A stretch of 54,464 bases of DNA from CAWCTB01 sp963798275 (GTDB taxonomy: Bacteria; Acidobacteriota; Terriglobia; Terriglobales; Acidobacteriaceae), in the NCBI GenBank assembly GCA_963798275.1, contig CAWCTB010000003.1:1-54464 (forward strand), in the 5' to 3' direction. Every line of letters begins with the position of its first letter. Position 1 is the stretch's first letter. Shown piece by piece: positions 49,086 through 54,464 of this stretch. The translations under genes and the position numbers were made by a program. The notes under the pieces are model-generated. The model saw only the letters and a program-made list of their open reading frames with translations. It made no database searches and had not been told where the DNA came from.

Positions 49086-49362
49086 ATCTCCTCCTGGCGA
49101 TACCTCGCACTGAGAGACGTCGGTTCCGGCGGGAATGTTCCCCAGAATCGTCGATCAGGCCGTTTGCTACCCTCCAATGGCCCGCGCTTCTTTGCATCAT
49201 GGCCAATCCCCTAAACAGGCAGCATGAACGTGCCTTCGGCGAATCGCAAAAGGGTAGACCTGTGCGCACTGTAGGCAGCGAGACGAGATTTCTCGATTTT
49301 GAAAGAGGATTGTGATGAGTTGGCGGGGCAAGACAAGGAACGATTGGCGCCAACTGCGAAGC

Positions 49363-50397
49363 CTACCCCACCGCCGCGGGATTCTGTGGCTGCATCTGGA
49401 TCTTGGCTCCGCGCAAATATCTCGCCGCTTCCTCCGGAGGAGTCGGGTTCTGGTAAAAGCCTGTTCCCCACTCGAAGCCCGCGGTCTTGGTCAACCGGGG
49501 CATAAACTCTATGTGCCAGTGATAGTGCTCCATCGCGACCTCCTGCACCGGGGCAGTGTGGATCACCAGGTTGTAGGCGGGAAAATCCAGTACCTGGTCC
49601 GCTCGCATCAGCAGGTTCTTCATTGCTTTCGCCAGCGATTCGTACACCTGCGACGAAGCGTCCTCGAAAGCCGACTCGTGCTTCTTGGGCAGAATCCACG
49701 TCTCGAAAGGAAAGCGTGGCGCATAGGGCGCGACCGTGAGGAAGTTGTCGTTCTCCGCCACTACCCGAACGTCCTCCTCGATCTCCTGCCGGATGATGTC
49801 GCAGAAGACGCAGCGCTCCTTGTACATGTAGTACTGCTTGGCCCCCTCGATTTCTTCCAGCACATGCTTGGGCGTAATCGGAAGCGCGATCAACTGTCCG
49901 TGCGCGTGTTCCAGGGTGGCTCCCGCCGCCGTGCCGTGATTCTTGAAAATCATGATGTACTTGAAGCGCTTGTCTTTCTTCAGGTCGAGGATGCGGTCGC
50001 GGTAGGCCCACAACACATCTTCAATGCGCTTCTCGGCCAGCGTCGCCAGCGTGGCGTTGTGGTCGGGCGTTTCGACGATCACCTCGTGGGCCCCGATGCC
50101 GTTCATCTTGTCGAACATGCCATCGGCCGAGCGGCTCAAGTTGCCCTCGATGCCCAGCGCCGGAAACTTGTTGGGCACCACCCGCACCGTCCATCCCGCG
50201 GTGTCGCGCCCCGCGCCATTCGGCCGGTAGGCCAGCACTTCCGACGGCGTTTTGCTCTCATTGCCCGGGCAAAACGGACAGAAGCCGCCGCCCCTGATTT
50301 TGACCGATTCGCGGGTGAAATCCGTCGGCCGCTTGGAGCGGTCTGTCGAGATGATGACCCATCGCCCAACGATCGGATCTTTTCGTAGCTCTGGCAA
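49363..50397 (-). CDS. galT: Galactose-1-phosphate uridylyltransferase
   Basis: Leloir-pathway enzyme exchanging UDP between glucose-1-P and galactose-1-P. The 344-residue protein has the start MPELRKDPIVGRWVIISTDR, zinc-type cysteines CPFCPGNE, RVVPNKFPAL, the second CVFCDI pair, the catalytic HAHGQL (the usual motif is HPHGQ, and the nucleophilic His is kept) and the C-terminal HYHWHIEFMP. The EHAHGQ variant is common in this thermophile-like GalT branch. No galK, galE or sugar transporter is adjacent. It is downstream of the class III aminotransferase on the same strand, but a strong terminator lies between, so it is transcribed separately or by readthrough. Frame intact. Confidence 0.92.
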   Translation of the reverse strand: MPELRKDPIVGRWVIISTDRSKRPTDFTRESVKIRGGGFCPFCPGNESKTPSEVLAYRPNGAGRDTAGWTVRVVPNKFPALGIEGNLSRSADGMFDKMNGIGAHEVIVETPDHNATLATLAEKRIEDVLWAYRDRILDLKKDKRFKYIMIFKNHGTAAGATLEHAHGQLIALPITPKHVLEEIEGAKQYYMYKERCVFCDIIRQEIEEDVRVVAENDNFLTVAPYAPRFPFETWILPKKHESAFEDASSQVYESLAKAMKNLLMRADQVLDFPAYNLVIHTAPVQEVAMEHYHWHIEFMPRLTKTAGFEWGTGFYQNPTPPEEAARYLRGAKIQMQPQNPAAVG

Positions 50398-50489
50398 AGC
50401 AAACCTTCCTGGGAATCCTGCGAACTATCTTACCGCGTCGTCTCCGGTTGCGAGCAATGCCACAAATAGTGCATCGGCATCGTCGGGGC

Positions 50490-50523
50490 AAAAAATTAAG
50501 CCTGGGCACCATCACCCAGGCTT
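50490..50523 (-). terminator. Rho-independent terminator after the class III aminotransferase
   Basis: On the minus strand AAGCCTGGG and CCCAGGCTT form a perfect 9-bp stem around an 8-nt loop, followed by AATTTTTT. It is 21 nt beyond the aminotransferase stop and upstream of galT. Confidence 0.93.
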
Positions 50524-50544
50524 GGGACGCGTTCGCGCCAGCGT

Positions 50545-51945
50545 CTACGAGCCCACCTGCTTGCCTGTGGTTGCCGCACGCGAGTGATGTTCCTGCGCCG
50601 CGATTTCGATACATTCTTCCAGCACATCCAGGGCAATGTCCGCCTGCTCCCTCGTCACCACCAGCGGAGGCGCCAGCCGGATCGTATTGGGCCCGCAGCC
50701 CAGCAGCAATATGCCGCGCTCGAACGCGAGTTCCACAATGCGGTCACGCTCGGCTCCCCCCGCCGTGCGCGCCTTCTTGTCGGTCACGATCTCCACCCCG
50801 AGCATTAGCCCACGGCCGCGAACATCGCCCACCAACGCGAGCCGCTCCGGCCACTCCGCCATCCGCTCCAGCATGTGCTGGCCCACAACTTCCGCGTTGC
50901 GGATGCCGTCGCGCTGCAGCACGTCCATGGTAGCCAGCGCCGCTGCAATCGCCACCGGGTTTCCCCCGAAAGTCGACGCGTGCGATCCCGGTACCCAGTC
51001 CATAATCTCGGCCTTCGACATCATGATGCCCAGCGGCATACCGCTGGCGATGCCCTTGGCGATGCAAATAATGTCGGGCTCCACGCCGGCATGCTCGATG
51101 GCCCACCACTTGCCGGTGCGGCCCGCACCCGACTGCACCTCGTCGGCGACAAGCAGTATTCCGTGACGATCGCAAATCCGCCGCAGCTCCTGCATAAACA
51201 CCGTCGGAGCCACCACGTATCCACCCTCTCCCTGGATCGGCTCGACAAAGATCGCCGCCACTTCTTCCGGCGCCAGCACCGTCTTGAACAGCTTGTCTTC
51301 GATGTAGCGGGCGCAGCCCAGCGCAAACGCTTCCCCATCCTGCGGGCCGCCGCTACAGCCGCGATACACGTCAGGATAGCGAACATGCGTCACCCCCGGC
51401 ACCAGCGGAGCGAACCGCCGCTTCTGCTGCGGCTTCGACGCGGTCAACGAGAGCGCTCCCATGGTGCGTCCGTGGAACGCGCCCAGGAACGCGATCACCT
51501 GCTGCCGCCTGGTGTGATAGCGCGCCAGCTTCAGCGCCGCTTCCACCGCCTCGGCCCCCGAGTTGCCGTAGTACACCCGGTGCGGCCCCTTCATCGGCGC
51601 GATCTGCGACAACCGCTCCGCCAGCGTCACCATGCTCTCGTAGTAGAAGTCGGTGCCCGACATGTGGATCAGCTCGGCCGCCTGCTTCTGGATGGCCGCA
51701 ACCACCTCGGGGTGGCAATGTCCGGTCGAAGTCACCGCGATCCCCGCCGAGAAGTCGAGGAACTCGTTGCCGTCCACGTCTTCCACCACCACCCCACGGC
51801 CGCGCTTGGCTACCAGCGGGTAGGAGCGGGTATACGACGGCGAAATGTAGCGCCGGTCGCTTTCCAGGATGCGCCGGGCATTGGGTCCGGGCAGTGCGGT
51901 CTTGATCTTAGGGCCGGCAGCAGGAATTAAAGTATGGGTGGCCAT
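50545..51945 (-). CDS. Class III aminotransferase (4-aminobutyrate/acetylornithine-type)
   Basis: PLP-dependent omega-aminotransferase of 466 residues. Motifs: VVVEDVDGNEFLDFSAGIAV, TGHCHPEVVAAI, YGNSGAEAVEAALKLAR, FLGAFHGRTMGALSLT, FVEPIQGEGGYVV, the PLP-binding DEVQSGAGRTGKWWA and the Schiff-base lysine in IAKGIASGMPLG, and STFGGNPVA. This layout fits 4-aminobutyrate aminotransferase or the acetyl-lysine/ornithine aminotransferases; the exact amine donor is not determinable. The C-terminal tail EHHSRAATTGKQVGS is a poorly conserved extension. An SD-like GGAGAAG lies upstream of the ATG at 51945. It has its own terminator, so it is probably monocistronic. Frame intact. Confidence 0.9.
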   Translation of the reverse strand: MATHTLIPAAGPKIKTALPGPNARRILESDRRYISPSYTRSYPLVAKRGRGVVVEDVDGNEFLDFSAGIAVTSTGHCHPEVVAAIQKQAAELIHMSGTDFYYESMVTLAERLSQIAPMKGPHRVYYGNSGAEAVEAALKLARYHTRRQQVIAFLGAFHGRTMGALSLTASKPQQKRRFAPLVPGVTHVRYPDVYRGCSGGPQDGEAFALGCARYIEDKLFKTVLAPEEVAAIFVEPIQGEGGYVVAPTVFMQELRRICDRHGILLVADEVQSGAGRTGKWWAIEHAGVEPDIICIAKGIASGMPLGIMMSKAEIMDWVPGSHASTFGGNPVAIAAALATMDVLQRDGIRNAEVVGQHMLERMAEWPERLALVGDVRGRGLMLGVEIVTDKKARTAGGAERDRIVELAFERGILLLGCGPNTIRLAPPLVVTREQADIALDVLEECIEIAAQEHHSRAATTGKQVGS

Positions 51946-52268
51946 GGTTTCTTCTCCTCGATGAAAGCTGGGGGCACGGATGTGCCGAATTTCTTGCCTG
52001 CTATCGGAAATCGGGTTGATTGATTAAGAAACTGAATTGCGAGCGATACCGACGATCCAATAGCCTTCGGTGACGCAGAATGATTGCTGGAACTAGTCGC
52101 CGGAGAAGAGGTTGGGCCGCGCCATGCAGGGAGAGAGCTTGGAATCGGCGCGCGAGGAAATTGGCCGCGACCACGTCTCACGCACACTGACCCGGCACGC
52201 AGCCAGAACGGCTACGCAGGCACGGCGATGCGAACTGTAGCTGCGACGGATCACAATAACCTTATTAT

Positions 52269-52290
52269 ATTATATCCACATTATATCCAC
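52269..52290. repeat. Tandem 11-bp repeat ATTATATCCAC x2
   Basis: Two exact adjacent copies (52269-52279 and 52280-52290) in an AT-rich island within GC-rich DNA, 265 nt upstream of a PEP-CTERM gene and 325 nt upstream of the divergent aminotransferase. It could be a pair of same-face regulator sites one helical turn apart. Confidence 0.55.
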
Positions 52291-52430
52291 CTTAGCCGGC
52301 CAGCGTAACCCCCTGCTCATGGACGCCTCATATTTCGCAGCCAGTCACGATCCCATCCGCCATTGGCATGTCCTGGCTCTTTCCGTCGTTATTACCTCGG
52401 TAACTTCCAAAATCTGGCTTTAATAATTCG

Positions 52431-52446
52431 CTGGAAATCGCCTCGC
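52431..52446 (+). promoter_or_regulatory. Sigma-54-like -24/-12 motif
   Basis: CTGG-N10-GC with GG at 52433-52434 and GC at 52445-52446 has the exact sigma-54 spacing and shares the TGGAA word with the motif before the first PEP-CTERM gene. The -12 box reads TCGCT rather than TTGCA, so support is weak. It lies 109 nt upstream of the ATG. Confidence 0.3.
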
Positions 52447-52554
52447 TCTCAAACAACTTCACCTGAGCATTGCTCATCAAAACACTCATGCCAATTTCGT
52501 CCGCTCAGAACGAACGTCACCTTCGTCAATCCAACTACAAGGTGGACCAAACGG

Positions 52555-53155
52555 ATGAAATCGACTCTGTTGGCTCTCTGCATCTTTGCTCTGGCGGCGG
52601 TTCCCATGGCTTCGGCCGACGCCATCCCCAGCGAAAACATGAACCTGGCCTTCAGCCAGACGTTTCTTGACGTGTTGCACAATAACAACCTGTCTATGTC
52701 GGCCACTTGGCCAGCAACCCTGGTCAACAGTGTCGCGACTTTGCCTATTGCTTTGGCCCCCGCCTCCGCCCCGGCGAGTGTCCCGCTCGACCCTTCTCGG
52801 CAGACTGATGTTCGCCTCCGGCGCTGGTTCCCTCGGCTTTGCCGATTTCACAATCGACCCGACGATGGAGCAGATTCTTGGCGCAGCCATCGACAACAAC
52901 ACGCCGGCCTTCGGCTCAATGCCGCTGTTCACCATCGGCAGTGGTGATGAGCTCTTCCTGACTGCAGACTCCGCCCAGGCCTTTTCCGACACCTTCTTCG
53001 GCGGCAGCCCGAAGATGACGAGCCAACTCACCGGCTTGGACGTCGGCAAGGCCAGCTTCCTGCAGGCGCCAGTGCCTGAACCGAGTACATGGCTTTTACT
53101 CGGCGCAGGGCTCACTGGGCTGGTGAGCTGGTCGCGCCTCAAGCTGCGCGCATAG
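52555..53155 (+). CDS. PEP-CTERM sorting domain protein, frameshifted
   Basis: Exported protein of about 200 residues. The first frame holds a signal peptide (MKSTLLALCIFALAAVPMAS) and the start of a soluble domain (NMNLAFSQTFLDVLHNNNLS). Near 52786 the frame shifts; the second frame continues MFASGAGSLGFADFTIDP, GSGDELFLTADSAQAFSDTF and ends in a PEP-CTERM tail: VPEPSTWLLLGAGLTGL, then a basic end (SRLKLRA). The soluble domain matches nothing I know. The tail should direct exosortase processing. Compared with the PEP-CTERM protein at 2239-2826 it shares only the sorting tail. The ATG at 52555 has only a weak SD. A hairpin terminator follows 27 nt after the stop. Confidence 0.82.
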
Positions 53156-53182
53156 AAGACGCACTCGGCAATACCAAAACCG

Positions 53183-53212
53183 CCCCACCTGCATCAGCCA
53201 GGTGGGGCTTCT
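53183..53212 (+). terminator. Probable rho-independent terminator after PEP-CTERM gene
   Basis: CCCCACCTG (53183-53191) and CAGGTGGGG (53199-53207) form a perfect 9-bp stem with a 7-nt loop, followed by the short T-rich CTTCT. The weak T-tract lowers certainty. Confidence 0.7.
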
Positions 53213-53289
53213 CGGCGCAAACAGCGGCTGCGAGGTCACATTGGCCGGTTGGCGCTGCCCACGCAGCTGCTATCCCCATTCAATGCTCG

Positions 53290-53914
53290 TTAGGCACTGT
53301 CTTTCTTATGCGCCTTCCCCAGCAACTCGGCGCGGAACGTCCTGTCGTCCACGCGATGCAGCCGCTTAATCATGGCCGGCGTCAGCAGCTTGTAGTGCTT
53401 CACCTCCAGCAGATAGATCGGGATGTACCAGATCGGCTTCTCGGTCGTCATCCACTGCTGGTCATCAAAGCGGGCGAGATTCACCGGGCGCGAGAAGGTG
53501 CGCAGAGTGCGCTCGCGGCGCAGGTTGAAGTAGATGTTGAAATAGCTCATGGCCAGCTCGCGCAGCGAGCGGTATACCGGCTCGCGATAACGGCATCCGG
53601 TGTAGTTCGACTTGGCGATCGCGCCCCAGTGGCCCTTGACCTTGTAGACGGCGATGACGTGGTCGGTGTCGTGATGGGCCTCGAAGTCGACGATCAGCGG
53701 CGGAAATCCATTGGCGCGCAGCGCGGCCGCGGCAAAGATGGCGCCTTCCAGGCAATGCGAGGTGCGCTCGCGCAGCACCCGGCGGGGCGACCAAGCCGTG
53801 TCTTCCAGGCGGTACGGCATGTCGTCGATAAACTTCTGAATCCCATAGGGGTCCTTCAGACTGCGCAGTTTGCGCAGCTCGGCCGGGGTAAATCCAAGGT
53901 GGTTGCGCGTTCAT
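53290..53914 (-). CDS. Transglutaminase-like cysteine protein, probable N-terminal frameshift
   Basis: A roughly 207-residue protein. The core has SHCLEGAIFAAAALRANG followed by PPLIVDFEAHHDTDHVIAVY and GHWGAIAKSNYTGCRYREPV: a Cys at the start of a helix, then a DxDH strand, resembling the Cys-His-Asp arrangement of transglutaminase-like folds. Activity is not proven. The frame with an ATG at 53820 (MPYRLEDTAW) misses conserved-looking upstream sequence HLGFTPAELRKLRSLKDPYG, which lacks a start; an extra C at about 53901 would join it to the ATG at 53914 (MNAQ). I therefore use 53914. The C-terminus (KLLTPAMIKRLHRVDDRTF) is helical and basic. It stands alone. Confidence 0.68.
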
Positions 53915-54272
53915 CGCAGGATGCCAAGCAGTGTACCGTATGGAGCTCCGGCCCCGCCGTGAGGGCAGAGTAAGTGCCGAGGGTGTGGGTGCCGAATCGG
54001 GAAAACCTACAACTATCGGGTGATGAGTTTTTTTATTGCGATGTAATGAAATCAATGGTTTGGAGTGAAATTGCTGGCAAAGTCTTCAGCCCGTGGGAGT
54101 TATGGCTATTCATGTCAGCCATAAGGACTTAGGGGCGGACTGGGGCTCGATTAGGGGCGGATTGGACGGTGGCCAAGGCGTGGTTGCAAAGGCGTGGTTG
54201 ACCGTACGAGAAACAAATTCAAAGGCGTTTTGTTTAGAATCAGCGGGTTAGGCGGAAAATGTTCGCAAATTC
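53915..54272. other. Intergenic region with short direct repeats
   Basis: No gene supported. TTAGGGGCGGACTGG (54129-54143) and TTAGGGGCGGATTGG (54151-54165) form a 22-bp-period pair; AAGGCGTGGTTG occurs at 54175-54186 and 54189-54200 with 14-bp period. They lie upstream of a strong promoter and may be regulator sites. Confidence 0.5.
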
Positions 54273-54302
54273 TTGACAGAATAAGGTAGTTATAGCTATA
54301 TT
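54273..54302 (+). promoter_or_regulatory. Strong sigma-70 promoter at right edge
   Basis: TTGACA (54273-54278, perfect -35) and TATATT (54297-54302, five of six) are 18 bp apart. The spacer end and -10 overlap the perfect palindrome TATAGCTATA (54291-54300), a possible operator. Expected transcription start is near 54309. Confidence 0.7.
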
Positions 54303-54326
54303 CTTGAGCCGCTGAGGGTTAGATGG

Positions 54327-54354
54327 CATCAGTTGCGATAGTATGCAACTGATG
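54327..54354 (+). promoter_or_regulatory. 5'-leader hairpin
   Basis: CATCAGTTGC (54327-54336) and GCAACTGATG (54345-54354) form a perfect 10-bp stem with loop GATAGTAT. It lies about 20 nt into the predicted transcript and 38 nt before the candidate start codon, with no U-tract. It could be an mRNA-stabilising or regulatory structure, or an operator dyad. Confidence 0.55.
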
Positions 54355-54392
54355 AAAAGCCGATTCCAGACCTGGACGGGCGGGGAGGCTCG

Positions 54393-54464
54393 ATGGCGGG
54401 TCGCACCCGACTTTCAGGGGCGATGGGAGCTTACCTCAGCTTCCGTGAAGGCGTAGACCGAGAT
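54393..54464 (+). CDS. Start of an unidentified gene, cut by the window end
   Basis: An ATG at 54393 with a strong SD (GGGGAGG, 4 nt upstream) opens a frame to the window edge: MAGRTRLSGAMGAYLSFREG and a few more residues. Only 24 codons are visible, too few to assign a family. The promoter and leader hairpin upstream support a real transcript. It could also be a non-coding RNA gene. Confidence 0.4.
   Translation, partial: MAGRTRLSGAMGAYLSFREGVDRD

Larger units (their letters stand above)
51946..52554. other. Intergenic region upstream of second PEP-CTERM gene
   Basis: About 600 nt with no supported gene. It includes an AT-rich patch with a tandem 11-bp repeat (52269-52290) and a sigma-54-like motif (52431-52446), both listed separately. 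It also must hold the aminotransferase promoter, not evident by eye. Confidence 0.5.

Overview
The window looks like the chromosome of an acidobacterium (Acidobacteriota, Terriglobia/Koribacter-like). Evidence: GC-rich coding sequence, a remnant of an ADOP-type permease (acidobacterial duplicated orphan permease), an Oar-like TonB-dependent receptor with an N-terminal carboxypeptidase-regulatory-like domain, two PEP-CTERM sorting proteins, and intergenic hairpin repeats of a kind common in that phylum. The assignment rests on recognised families only; no rRNA is present.

Layout. 1-2.8 kb: decayed ADOP permease abutting an HDOD gene, then a PEP-CTERM protein behind a sigma-54-like promoter. 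2.9-16 kb: a CAT-anticodon tRNA and a carbohydrate block. The minus-strand run tal, ROK glucokinase, pgi, gnd, pgl, glgX, with pgm beyond it, faces a plus-strand glgP plus hexose-6-phosphate mutarotase. Together they would convert glycogen to glucose-1-P, glucose-6-P and pentose-phosphate/glycolytic intermediates; zwf is not in the window. 15.9-21.8 kb: a three-gene RND efflux operon (adaptor, pump, outer-membrane channel). 22.8-26.2 kb: TonB-dependent receptor with its own terminator. 26.6-29.2 kb: 2-oxoglutarate dehydrogenase E1. 29.4-32.6 kb: small membrane protein, S9 peptidase and sirtuin. 32.6-34.8 kb: feoAB behind a Fur-type palindrome. 35-40.8 kb: class I aminotransferase, glnB (PII), glnD and tsaD. 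42-48.4 kb: a full ISC iron-sulfur cluster operon (iscR, iscS, iscU, iscA, hscB, hscA, fdx, iscX). 48.6-54.5 kb: DUF4440-like protein, galT, class III aminotransferase, second PEP-CTERM protein, transglutaminase-like protein and, at the right edge, a strong promoter leading into a gene cut by the window end.

Two things stand out. First, many otherwise normal housekeeping genes (pgm, pgl, pgi, mutarotase, RND pump, TonB receptor, OGDH E1, S9 peptidase, iscU and others) carry one or more single-base frameshifts, several in short homopolymers. This looks like draft-level sequence error rather than biology, and it creates false fusions such as iscU-iscA. Second, four copies of a paired-hairpin repeat lie in the intergenic gaps of the isc-hsc operon and just after it, with a constant 20-23 nt between the two hairpins.

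I found no CRISPR array, complete insertion sequence, prophage or defence system, and nothing I can firmly call a new system. The best leads are the isc-operon hairpin repeats, the zinc-domain HscB, the leader region of glnB, the sigma-54-like sites at both PEP-CTERM genes, and the right-edge leader.
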